NCBI GenBank assembly: GCA_027943245.1
Contig: JANDJZ010000173.1
Span: forward strand, 17,967 to 81,966
Reading direction: 5' to 3'
From: Acanthamoeba sp. SK_2022b
Taxonomy: Eukaryota > Discosea > Longamoebia > Acanthamoebidae
Length of the DNA: 64,000 nt
Shown: positions 23,594 through 34,839 of the stretch, in pieces
How positions within the stretch are numbered: position 1 is the first letter of the stretch
Layout: every line of letters starts with the position of its first letter
Made by a program: the position numbers and the translations under genes
Notes under the pieces: model-generated
Databases searched by the model: none
Told to the model about the DNA's origin: nothing
The model's input: the letters and a program-made list of their open reading frames with translations, nothing else

Positions 23594-25598
23594 ATGTCAA
23601 AAATCGTGCGGGTGGCTAAGCGTCGTAATCGCGCATCTTCTGCGGGGGTTTCGTTCACCAAGGAGGAGGGTCTCCAGAGCCCCAAATCCGGAGTGATTGG
23701 CAGTGATGAAAAAGAAAATGATAGAACCAGCTCCAACAGGCCCGTCACACGCCATTCTCTTAGGTGCAACCTGACCATTGTTTGCGATTTCTGGTCCAAC
23801 TTACCTCTTTTATTGAAGGCTTGGGGCAAAGGCGCAGCAGCGATCCGAGCAGGGCCAGGAATCAGACAGCGAGGACTCCCGCGCTTCGTCTTCTTCCTCT
23901 TCCGAGGAAGAAGGTGTGTTTGAGGTGGAAGCAATTCTTGACCGGAGGGAGCGGAGAGGAAGGGTGGAGTACAAGATCAAATGGCGTAAGATTGGCGAAA
24001 TCACGTGGGAGCCGAAAGCCAACCTTGCTGGCTGCCCGCGGCTGCTGCGCGCCTTCGAGGAGGAGCGCAAGAAGAAGGCCACCTCTAGTAAGAGCAACCG
24101 CGGCCATAAGCGAAGGGACGACGGTGAGAAGCGGCGCACCGGACGGAAGAAGGAAAGCTCTGACGAAGACGAGATTCAGGGCAAGGGCGCCGACGGAGAA
24201 CATCAGGAAGCCGAGGAGGGAGTGGAAGAAGCAGGACTTAGGCACATATGCGGAGTGAAGACCGAGCAGGGCCACCGATCGGAGAATCAGGACGCCTACC
24301 TCATCGCCACGGTAGACACTCCAGAGCCACTCAATATATTTGGTGTCCTGGACGGCCATGGAGACAAGGGCCGGTTCGCATCAGAGGTGCCTTGCCTCGA
24401 GTACCACTCACTAGCTAAGTTGAGCTTCTTACGCTTTTGTATGTGGGGTATGTTTGCAGCGAGGAGTGGAGATCCTGCGAGAGCAGGTGGTGAGCTCTTA
24501 TGAGGGCCTCAAGTCCAGCAAGCCATCACGAGAAGAGAAGCACAAAGACGGGACCATGTGGTTGATCCAAAAGGCACTGGAGCAGAGCTTGAGCAAGGTG
24601 GATGATGTGCTCAAAGCTGATGGCGAAGAGTGTGGTGAGGTGAGCGCTCACCCTACCCCCTTCCCTCACCCCCCCCTGCTCTCAGCGCTGATGCCTGCTC
24701 ACTCTGCTCCCACGTTCCTACAGGAATACGGAACGACCGCCGTGGTGTGTGTACAAAAGGGCGAGCATCTGCTCATCGCCAATGTTGGTGACAGCAAGGC
24801 CGTCTTGTTCAGGGAGGCTGCGCCGCAGGGAGCCTCTCGAGATAAGTACGTGCTCCCTCCCACTCCTACGGTCTCCACTACGAGCACGTATAAACGTTTG
24901 AGAGGGTCCATGTTTGCAGGATCAAGGAGGTGCTCTGCACGACCGAGCACAAGGCCTCTAACCGAAAGGAGGCCCAGCGAGTTAGCTCGGAGGGAGGGCG
25001 CATCGGAAAGGATATGATGGTCCACCCCAGTGAAAAGGAGCCCAAACAGTCCGGTACGGCCGCTGCACGTGCGGCGTACCACGTGTGGCAATTGACCGTT
25101 TCCCTCTTCCTCGCTAGGTTTGGCAATGACCCGTGCGCTGGGCCATGCCACGTTGGGCAAGTATGGCGTCATCGCTGAGCCGGACTTCTACTCTGCGTCA
25201 CTGCGGTACGCCCAGGGATCCTCTCCCTTCCTCCGAAGGAGCAGCGCAGAGCTCATCGATTGACGTCGGACTGACAGGGACAAGGACATGCTCGTAATCG
25301 CCTGTGATGGCCTTTGGGATGTGTTAAACACGAGGGAGGTGACGAGACTCGTTGCCTCCTGCGTCAAGGAGGGAAAGGATCCGGAGGTGCGTCACACGCC
25401 GGCGAAGGAATGAATGTCGCATTCCTGGCCAGACCAACACGCCCTGACGTGTTTTTGTGACGTGTTGTGCGCGCCACACAGAGGATTGCCGCGGCTCTTG
25501 TAGAGCGAGCGGAGCGGAAGTGGATCCAGGGTCTGGGCAAAGGCTATGTAGCCGATAACATCACGGTCATAGTTGTCCTCTTTGCGACGGGAAAATGA
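23594..25598 (+). CDS. chromodomain-PP2C protein phosphatase fusion
   Basis: One continuous gene joining a chromodomain to a PP2C-type Ser/Thr phosphatase. Exon 1 (ATG 23594) is basic (MSKIVRVAKRRNRAS) and joins at 23763/23819 to a Ser/Glu-rich stretch (ESDSEDSRASSSSSSEEE) leading directly into the chromodomain: GVFEVEAILDRRERRGRVEY, KIKWRKIGEITWEPKANL. A Lys/Glu-rich linker follows in the same exon, then PP2C starts: GVKTEQGHRSENQDAYLIAT and IFGVLDGHGDKG. Further exons give EYGTTAVVCVQKGEHLLIAN, VGDSKAVLFREA, MTRALGHATLGKYGVIAEPD, LVIACDGLWDVLNTREVTRL and ADNITVIVVLFATGK before the stop at 25598. Metal-binding DGHG, ACDG and DN motifs are intact; the Asp usual after RALG is His. The likely role is phosphatase action at methyl-lysine-marked chromatin; that is an inference from architecture. 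Confidence 0.85.
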
Positions 25599-25685
25599 AA
25601 AAGAAAATTCGAATGCGTAATAATATTCTTATTAAGTCTCTCTAGACGCCACGGACGAGGGCAGGCGTTCCGGAACGCTGGCAAG

Positions 25686-28600
25686 ATGGCACAGAGCAGG
25701 GTGGTGCAGGTGATGCGGGTGTATGCTCGCGTGGTATCGCTGGTGGTGGTGTTCTTGGCGATGACGGGCCTGCTCTATTTCCTCCTCCCCGCCCCGGTCG
25801 ATCACTCAACCGCGACTGCCTCGTTGGGCTCCCTTCGCGATCGTTCGCTCGAACGTGGCTTGTCTCGTTCCGCCGCACCTCCCTCATTGACAAACCAGGC
25901 GATTTCAACAGCAGCTCATTCATCTTCATCTACGTCTGGACCTTCTTCCCCGAACTCATCGCCCACGCCATCTGGCTCTTGTCCTCTTGAGCAAGTGCTG
26001 CAGCCTCGTGCCTCGCCCCTCCCGAGCCGAGGACCGCCGCGACTCGAGCACTACAGGGCGTCCATAATCGTTCCCGTCCTCTCGCTCAACGCCAATATTA
26101 CCGCCAACCTGGCTCGGCTACTCGCCTTCCTCAACACCACCTACCACCTCTCTTCTCCTGCTTCTCCCATAGCCACAACTTCTCCTTCGCCCGCTGCGCC
26201 GACCGCTCGGCCAACAGGCCTACGCGAGCCCCGTTCTCCTTCTGCCGGCGGCCCTTCAACGACTGCAGCGGCGAGTGCATCGGCCGCCGTGAGTTCGGTG
26301 GAGGTGCTGCTCGTGGTGGACCCAACGCGGCTGCCGATCATGAGCGCAGCCGAGCAGAGTGCAGCCAAAACGACGCCCTACCCGTCGCTCGGAATGAAAC
26401 AGCAGTGGGACGTCTACCACCTGAAGCGTATGATCAGGGACTTCCAGTACGAGCTGCGCGTGCGCGACGCAACCTTCCTGCGGCTGATCACTCTCAGCTC
26501 CAACGCCACAAACACCGCCGCCTCTGGGTCCTCCTGCGACCAGGTACCAACCGGACCTCCTTGAAACCAAACACCGCGTGGCTGGCCGCTGACCCCTTCT
26601 CTGCATGCAGTCTGGGGGCGATGTGTTCGGCGCAGCGTGCAACCTAGGAGCTGCCCGCGCTCGGTGCGTGCATTCATTGCTTCTGCGTGTGCACTCCTTC
26701 GCGGGAAACTCACTCTATTGCCGCGTGTGTTGTGTGCACTCAGAGGCCAGTGGCTGTTCTTCCTTTCCGCCGAGGCCCACTTTGAGGAGGGCTGGTTCGA
26801 GGAACAGCTGCAGGCTCTCAGCGCTCTCCAGTCGACTTCGGTCAACGGCCCGCGCCGACTCGGTAAGTCGCCCGGGGGCAGCGCCGCCACGGGCTTGATT
26901 GGCTGCAAGATCCTCGACGGACCTGCCGCCGAGAGGGCGCACAGCACGGGGCTCGACGTCGCTCTGTCTCGGCGAGAGCTGAAGCATCAACCGCAAGCCT
27001 CGCCTGATCCGACGACGGCTTCGGCCTTGGGCACGAGAGCCGCTCCCGCGAAGCGAGGCCGAGGCAAGCAGCTAGAGGCGAAGACCGTGAACGAGTGGAG
27101 GGAGATCTTGGCCAAGAAGGGGTCCGACGAGCTCCGCAAGATCATGCAGAACATGTCCAAGCCACCATTTGGCCGGGACGCTGAAGTGGAGGAGGAGGTC
27201 GAACCGACGCCGGACACGACGCCCTCGCGCGCACCACATACCCAGCAGAGCGTGCCCGGCAGGGTGGATGTGGTCTTCCCTTACCGCCGACTTGAGGGAG
27301 TGGCGAGGGCCGACGAGCGGCTCAACGAGCCAGCGGAGATCGTTGCGCCCTCTTCGTTGTGCTTCATTGTCAGCAAGCGCACGTTCCTCGTCGAAGCCAA
27401 GGGATTCAATATGCAGGCCAGCTCCCCGGCCATCGGTGGTCCCAGCAATGTCGATGCCGACGGAACGCCTATTCAGCTGCGCACGCCGTTCCTGCAAATC
27501 CTGGACCTCGCCCTGCGGCTGCAGAGGGACAGCGGTCGACGCAGCCTCTACCTGCCCACACAGAAGGCCGTCGTGCTCAACAAGCCCGAAGGTGTCGACT
27601 GGAAGGTTTTATTGTTTAATTAATTGTTACCACTTGCTGATCGGTGGTTTTGTGGACGTCCAGGGCCGTGGAATGCGGAGGATGACACCACGCGAGAGGA
27701 TCACGGCCTTTGCTCGTCCACATTGATCCCCGTGGCCCTCAGTCCCTCGCCGGCGTCTAGCCTCCCCTGGTGGGTGTCGGCGCAAGCTGTCGATGAAAGC
27801 AAGGCCATGCCGCTGCTCCCTCAGGCTCTTTCGATGGCCGAGTTCGACTTTGTGCAGCGGTGGGGCGACGAACTGATGCGCAGGGTTCACGCGACGAAGC
27901 AATCCAACGTCGAGCTGATCTGGGACTCCTACGGAGGTAACGCAGCTCGTCGTCTGTTTGTTTCGAACGCGTAGGCCAACGGCTGTTTCCACATCCAACA
28001 GGCTGCACCGGGTGGGGACTCGAGGCCGTCCGCTTCGTCACAGCTCTGGAGCCTCTATTGGGAAAGGTGGCAGTGATTGCAGGTTGTGTGCCACCTCCGT
28101 TTCCATCTCTCGCTTGGCTTGCAATGTTGACCTGCCTGCGTTCGCCAGACAAGAGCTCCTTTTGCAGGGGCTTGCCACGCAACGTCGTGCAGAGCCTGCG
28201 GAGGGCGCGCTCGCGGCTCGATGATTCGAGCGTGCCACCGACCAGGTGGGCCAATGACAGCGTTCAGGTATGGATGAGCCACAAGCCGCCCGTCTCCTAC
28301 CCCACATTCCCCTACAAGGGCTCAGTCGACATTACCCGACGACCAGACTACGTGATTGGGAGGTGCGTGGCGGTCAACTCAGCCTATCTGTACAGCCTCG
28401 CTGATCCGCGCGATGATGCCTTCCAACATAATCGGCAGGTCCATGACCGAAACCACGGCCATCCCTGCCGGCTGGGCCGATAACGCCAGACGGTAGGCTC
28501 CTCTCTTGGCCTCTTGGCAAAGGGCCCTTCTCCCCCCTCAAAGGCCGCCAAAGGGACTGACTCGACCACGTGTTCGGGCACTGTTCCGTTCAAACAGGGT

Positions 28601-29882
28601 AGACGAGATATGGGTGCCTTCGTCGTTCCTCGTCGAGGTCTTCGTGTCGGGCGGGGTGCCCCGCGAGAAGCTCGCCGTGGTGCCCATTCCCATCGACACC
28701 CGCTTCTACTCGCCCCTTCCGTTCGCGAGCGCGGGCGCCAGGCTTCGGCCCCTGCCCCTGCCCAACAGGGGAGGCTTCAACTTCCTCTCCGTCTTCAAGT
28801 GGGAGCAGCGCAAGGGGTGGGACATCCTTCTGGATGCCTACTTTGCCGAGTTCAAACCCGAGGTACGCCTTGTGCTCGCCGTCACCTGCTGGCCTTTACC
28901 TCACTTGCCCCTGGTGTGCGCGACCAGGACAACACAACGCTCTACCTTCAGACCTACGCTCCCGGCCCCGCGGGGAGGGACAAAAGCAACTTCGCGTTCC
29001 AGGTCATGGATCGCGCTGCGTCCAAGGCAACGTCGCTGAACGGCGGAAAGCCATCCTACCCGCGGGTCGAGATTCTCTGTGAGGTGAGCACGAGTGACAC
29101 TTGAGCGGTGCACCGCCCCCACCCTACGCGTGAGCTCACCCGCGTGATCTCGCGCTCGTGTGCAGGAGCTGCCGGAGCAGGACATGCCTCGCTTGTACGC
29201 GGCCGTGGATGCCTTTGTGCTGCCGACCCGAGGGGAAGGCTTCGGTATGCCCATCATGGAGGCCATGGCTATGGTACGCGCCAGCGGACGAGGCTTGGCC
29301 GTGTGGACGAGATGTTGGTTATGAGGCGCTCGCTCCCCTTGTTCACAACCAACTGCTGCAGGGTCTGCCCACGATCGCCACCAACTGGTCGGGGCAGGTG
29401 GACTTCATGAACGAGCGCAACGCGTACCCGCTCAATGTGGAGGCCATGGTCACCGCAGGTAGGAAGATTGCCGATCTCCCCTCTGTAGCGCATTCCGTTG
29501 TGCGTCGCTCACCGTGTATTCGCCTGTGGCGGCTGCCAGAGGAGCCGCTCTCCTCCTCTTCCTCGTGGGCCTCCGCCCAGACCAGCAAGTTCGCGGGCAA
29601 GTGGGCGCAGCCTTCGGTGCAGCATCTACGACAGCTCATGCGGCACGTCTTCGCCAACCGGGAAGTGGCCAAGAGGTTGGGCGTCCCTCTTTGCCCACGC
29701 ACAGCTGAGAACCGGTGGTTTGACCAAACAACCGGTGGTTTGGCAAAACAACGCTCAGGAAGGGCGAGGCCGCGCGTGCGGACATCGTGGCCCGGTTCAG
29801 CCAGGATAGGGTGGCCGGGCTGGTCGCGGATCGGCTCAAGGGCATCGAGCGTGTCGTGCGTGACCGCCGAAAAGCCTCTTGA
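25686..29882 (+). CDS. membrane-anchored two-domain glycosyltransferase (GT2-like + GT4)
   Basis: Large type II membrane protein. Start ATG at 25686, signal-anchor VYARVVSLVVVFLAMTGLLY, then a Ser/Thr/Pro-rich stem. A GT-A (GT2-like) region follows: YRASIIVPVLSLNANITAN, SSVEVLLVVDPTRLP, GDVFGAACNLGAAR and QWLFFLSAEAHFEEGWFEEQ, where the usual D-x-D is S-A-E. After a Lys/Glu-rich segment (VNEWREILAKKGSDELRK) comes a GT-B/GT4 region: WDSYGG + CTGWGLEAVRFVTALEP, VDEIWVPSSFLVEVFVSGGV, GFNFLSVFKWEQRKGWDILL, RLYAAVDAFVLPTRGEGFGM and MEAMAMGLPTIATNWSGQVD, i.e. the E-x7-E nucleotide-sugar site. The last exon ends GIERVVRDRRKAS at the TGA 29880-29882. Likely Golgi/ER glycan synthesis; sugar donor unknown. 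Some middle exon junctions (27610-28130) are approximate. Confidence 0.8.
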
Positions 29883-29984
29883 GGTGGAATTCCGGCAAAG
29901 AGTCTCCCAAAAGACCGACAGCCGGCTGGATGCCTGGATCAAAAAAGGAAATGTTTCTATAAAAAAGAAGGCATCCGCATTTTA

Positions 29985-30039
29985 CGTATTATGGGCCGAT
30001 AGGGTAAAGACGTTTGGAGCGTATTATGGGCCAATAGGG
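29985..30039 (+). repeat. short direct repeat pair
   Basis: Two 20-base copies with one mismatch, CGTATTATGGGCC(G/A)ATAGGG, start at 29985 and 30020 (35-bp period). They lie in the 250-bp gap between the glycosyltransferase stop and the P450 start and could be a promoter element of the P450 gene or a small duplication. Confidence 0.7.
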
Positions 30040-30136
30040 CAGGTGCTGTAGCGTTATAACCCACCGAACGAGCGTTCCTTCTTCTTTACGCCGAGCCGCT
30101 TGCCGCGAAACATTGCCAAGTCATACCACAACGTTG

Positions 30137-32340
30137 ATGGACCTCCCTCTAGTGGCAGCTGCTGCTGCGGCTGTGCTGGCTATTCTCTTCCTCCTAAAGC
30201 GCCAACATGCGACGAAGGCTGGAGCACCACCGCAAGTACTTTTGCTCCTTCATTTACCTTCCGTTATTGCACTTCTCCTGATGTATGCCGTGTGCGAGTA
30301 GGTGCGAGGCATTCCGCTTCTGGGTAGCCCGGACTTCTTTCGAAGGCGGTGGGACTTCATGCGCGAGAACGTTGCACGCCACGGCCGCTTTTTCTCCTTC
30401 CGCCTGCTCCAGCACCAGGTCTTCTTCGTCGCCGGCCCCGATGCGCGCAAGGCCTTCTACTCCTATCCCGATCACATCGCCAACTTCGCGCAAGGTACAC
30501 CCGCCCCAGAGAGCCAATAGACGGCTGCGTGTAAACACGCAGTGACCCTCTCGTTACCACGTGCAGATATCATAACATGCTTGTTTCAATACGTATTGCA
30601 ACAGGCTACAGGATCCTGTTTGACGCCACTCCACGGCTGGAGAATGTGAAGGAATACGAGAGCAATGAATTTTCCAACCTCCTACTCAAGGTACAACGAC
30701 GTGAGTGGCACTATGGTTCTCTTCGTTCCCCTCATTGACGCCATCCTCCCTGTTTCCCAGTCGTTGTCGCGCACACGCACCCGCAATACAATGCCACATC
30801 TCATTGGGGACATCTATGACAGTATCAAGTCGTGGGGCACCCAAGGGGAGCTCGACCCCTTCGTCGCCCTCTACTCGGTAGCTGCCGCTCTCACCACCGT
30901 TCTCGCCTGCTTGCTTACCCGCGCGTGTGTCGGGCGACAGATTGTGTTTCAGCTGAGCTGCCGCATGCTGGGCGCCAGAGAGATCGCCGAAGACCCTGAG
31001 GTGGTGCGTAAGCTGACGGGATTCTACTGGGAACTGGAGAGGGGCTCCGGCGCCGTGCCCGTCCTCCTCCCTTGGCTTCCCACTCCCTCCAAGAAGAAGG
31101 TGCCTATCCCCAGCATGATGCGAGCGTGCGGGGATGCTGACACTCGTCGTCGTGGGCTGTGTGGGTCGACGCATGCAATATGTAGCGCCAGGAGGCCACG
31201 ATGGGTATTTACACGATGATCGCCACCATCATGAAGAAGCGAAGGGACGAGAACCGCAGGGAGGACGACACCCTGCAGGTTCTCATGGACAGCGGCAAGT
31301 CCGATCCTGAGGTTGCCTCCATCTACCCTCATACATGGGGCAAACTGACGGAGGTGGCGTGCTGCAGGTGGTTCAGATTCTGCTGGGCTTCTTCTTCGCG
31401 GCCATCGTCAACACGGGCATCGGGTCGGCGTGGCTGCTTACTCACTTGGCCCACAACCCCACGTGGCGCGCAAAGATACTGCGGGCACGTACTCTCTCTT
31501 TCTCGCCTAAATTGGGGAACCGGTCTCTAAACGCTTCCGCCCACAGGAGCTCAAGGAGACGGTCGCCAAGTACAAGGATAGCGTGCCCGAAGAGGACTTC
31601 GTGTCGGGCGAGACCAAGGGTAACGCCACTCTTGCTTCCCTTGACTGGGCCAGTACTCACCGGCGAGCCGGGGACGCAGTGGACCCGAGCAAGCCTCTCC
31701 AGTACTTGCCCCTGTCGGCGTGGGAGGCCATGCCCGTGCTCGATCTGGCCATCAAGGAGGTTCTGCGCCTCACCATCTCCGGCGTCACCCTGCGCCGCGT
31801 CCTGCAGCCCGGCGTGGTTATCGACGGCTACGAGATTCCCGTCGGCTCCTTCCTCTGCCACCAGACTGGTATTTACAGCTCCCGCACGCACGCGACAACC
31901 TCTCACGCTCACGGCCGCTTGTGAATGTGTGCAGGCGTCACGCACCTGGACGAAAAGATCTACCGGGAGCCCCTCAAGTTCGATCCAGACCGCTTCCTCC
32001 CGCCGCGATCGGAGGAGGACTCGGAGGTCTTTTCCTTCCTTGGCTGGGGTGTTGGTACATCACAGCCCCATCACCCACGCACACACCGACACACGACCGC
32101 ACACCACCTCGATATCTCACGCGCCGGGTTGCTTGGTGGACAGGCAAGCACCCGTGCTTGGGGATGAAGTTCGCGAAGCTGGAGATAAAGAGCATCATGG
32201 CGGTCCTGCTGAGCACCTACGAGTTCAAGCTGACCTCCAAGGACGGCGTTCTCCCCCAGCCCGACCGCAACAACCTCCACACCACCCGGCCCAAGGAGCC
32301 CGTCCTCGTCTCCTACAAGGCGGTCCACCACGTCCTCTGA
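30137..32340 (+). CDS. membrane-bound cytochrome P450
   Basis: Microsomal P450 monooxygenase with an N-terminal ER anchor (MDLPLVAAAAAAVLAILFLL, ATG at 30137). The exons run through GIPLLGSPDFFRRRWDFMR (proline region), ILFDATPRLENVKEYESNE, IVFQLSCRMLGAREIAEDPE, I-helix VQILLGFFFAAIVNTGIGSA, K-helix DLAIKEVLRLTISGV (ExxR), DPDRFLPPRSEEDSEVFSF and the heme loop FLGWGVGKHPCLGMKFAKLE (FxxGxxxCxG; the intron falls inside the loop, at about 32056-32142). The I-helix lacks the common acid-Thr pair: it reads A-I-V-N-T, as in CYP7/CYP8-like enzymes. At least nine introns. Electron donor would be a P450 reductase elsewhere in the genome. Substrate unknown; sterol or lipid oxidation is possible. Confidence 0.9.
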
Positions 32341-32503
32341 TACCGCCGCTCCTTCCTGACTGGTTTGTATGCCTTTTTTCTTGGGAAGGATCGCCCACCT
32401 TGCATCGCCTGATTCGCCTGAGAAACGCTGGGGCTGCCTTGTCATTGGCCACAACACACTCCCGCGGGAGGCGAGACACCGGGTTGGGGGATAGAGGGAG
32501 GGT

Positions 32504-33394
32504 TCAGATGGGAGGCTGTGGGGCCGCGGACTCCTCCACTTCCATGGCCAACGCAGCCTCTCCTGTTTCGGGTGGGGAAGAGGCGGCTTCGCTGCTGCCA
32601 TTGCTCGATGAGGAAGTGGAAGAGGAAGAGGAGGAGGAATACGAAGCGACGGCAGCCGCTTGGCCGGACCGCTTCTGTTGAAAGTCCTTGTACGAGGTGA
32701 GGTGGTTGCAGATCGTCGCCTGCTCGGTGTACTTGGGCCTGATGATGGCGACGTAGCCGTCCTTGCGAGCCTGTGCAGGTCGTCAGATCCAAAGCATGCA
32801 AGCATGAAGCGCTGGCGGAGAACGGGTGCACAACCTTGCGCGTGAGGAGCGTGAGGTCGTCGAGCAGGCGCTTGTTGATCTCGATGAGGTGGCCGCGCAC
32901 GCACGAAGGAAGCGTGTACTTGGTGCCGTCCGAGCACGTCACTTCGCACAGGGCCGTGTTCTCCTGCATCCAGTGTCCTCCCTTTTGTAACACATCGCCC
33001 AATCGGCGTGCCCGTGAGCCCAAGAAGAAAAGAGGAGGAGGGACAAAAAGCGAACCTTCTTGCCCTTGCCCTTGATCTTCATGTTGAGATAGTCCTGCTT
33101 GCCGTTGCCAGAGGAGAAGTTGATGTTGGTTACCGTCTTGCCTTCTCGCACGAGAGGGTGGGTGTCGGCCACTCCGACGATGCAGTTGTGATTCGAGTGC
33201 TGATACACGTACATGTCGTGTCCTTCGATTCCATCTGCATCTGCCGGCAAGTGGTGAGAAGTTACTCTTAAATCAACTGACACCGTGGTGTGGTACGTAC
33301 TCATGCAAAAGTACTGCAAATAGTATCGGGAGATGACGTCGGGAATGCCGGAGAAGGCGATCTCGTCCCTCTCATCCTCCTCCAGAAGCTCCAT
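32504..33394 (-). CDS. ABITRAM/Simiate-like protein
   Basis: Homologue of animal ABITRAM (FAM206A, Simiate), a small nuclear/cytosolic protein with a barrel-sandwich (GcvH-like) fold reported to bind actin and influence transcription. Start ATG at 33394 (MELLEEDERDEIAFSGIPDV). Conserved blocks are GHDMYVYQHSNHNCIVGVAD, THPLVREGKTVTNINF, ALCEVTCSDGTKYTLPSCVR, GHLIEINKRLLDD and KDGYVAIIRPKYTEQATICN, in the same order as in the animal protein. After TSYKDFQQKRSGQAAAVAS the protein carries an extra Ser-rich, acidic tail (about 40 residues) ending EESAAPQPPI at the TGA, 32504-32506. At least three introns. Confidence 0.88.
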
Positions 33395-33549
33395 TTTCTA
33401 ATACCCAATTCCTTGTCTTTTCACTTGCTTCTTGAATTTTTCCTCTGGAGCTGGTGGTTCGAATTAAAAATGAAATAACAACTTCAGCTAAGCACCAAGC
33501 ACAGGCCCGTAGGACGCGTAGTCAAGATTGGTTGGTTCAGTACTAAAGG
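33395..33549. promoter_or_regulatory. compact bidirectional promoter region
   Basis: Only 155 bp lie between the start codons of ABITRAM-like (minus) and the HAD/2H enzyme (plus), so both promoters and 5'UTRs must sit here or overlap. It is AT-richer than the flanking exons. No individual motif is claimed. Confidence 0.5.
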
Positions 33550-34783
33550 ATGGAAGACTCAGCAACGCCAGTGACACCAAGCGGCACCACGCCCCCCGAC
33601 TCGCCACGCACGTTTGGAGAGCGGTTTGGGAAGTACAAGCAGGACTTTGAAGCCACACACCCGCAGGCAGCCGGCCAGGACGAGGCCACGTCGTCCGCCT
33701 TTCATGTCGCCCACCGCCCCGACGGCGGGGTGAGCGAGCTCAACATATTCGACTTCGACGGCACTCTCTTCCGTTCGCCCGAACCCAACTTCACCAAGTG
33801 GTCGAGCGAGGCTGTCGGCAAGCTCAAGGGTCACCCGAGGGACCGCGGCCTCGGCTGGTTCCAAGAAGTAAGCCTCGTTGTGTTTAGATTATTGTTATTA
33901 TTTTTCTTATTATTCTGTGCTGGCCTGGTGTGTTGGCTAAAATGGTGGCGGCAGGTGATCACGCTGTCAGAACCGTACGTGCCCATGGCGCCCGGCGAGG
34001 AGTGGTGGAATCAACAGCTCGTGAAGCGCGTGCGCGACTCTATGGCCTCGGACTCTGCTGTCACTGGTACTTTTCCCTTCCTTTCATCTCTCTTCTGTCC
34101 TCGTGGGCTCCACTCAACAACGCTGCCCGGCTGACTCCCTGTGTGTCGGCGCCAGTGCTGCTGACCGGCCGTACCGAGTCGTATCGGGAGAGCATCCAGA
34201 CGCTGATCAGCCATCTCAACCTGGCGTTTGACGTCGTTGGTGCGGCTCGGCCACACCTGTAGAAAAACGTGCGCTCGCGAGCTGACTGAGTGCCGCGCGT
34301 GATGGGAGAAAACAGGGCTGAAGGACCCGCCGGAGATGAAGACGATGGAGTTCAAGAAGGAGTTCATCAACGGCCTCATCGCCAAGCACAAGCCGCGCAA
34401 GATAAACATGTGGGAGGACCGACCCAACCACCTCGAGGAGTTCAGCCGATTCCTGCTCGAGAAGAAGCAGAAGCAGGGCATCGATTTTGAGGTGATCTCC
34501 CCTTTCCTCTCTCTCTCTCTCTCTCCTCGCTTCGCTTTCCCCGTCACCTCCCTCCCAACTTTGTTCGTTCGTTTGCTGTGCGCAGGTCCACTTCGTGGAG
34601 ATGCCGCCGCACTTCCTGCCGGAGGAAAAGGAGCGGGAGGTGATCGAGTTCCTGATGAACAAGCACGGGCGGGAGTACGTCATCAAAGATATTGTCGAGT
34701 ACACGGGCGTGCTGCTAGACAAGGAGTCTCATCGCAAGCTCATCAACGCCTTCCCGCCCAAGGTGAGGTGACCCCACACCACA

Positions 34784-34839
<56 letters not shown>

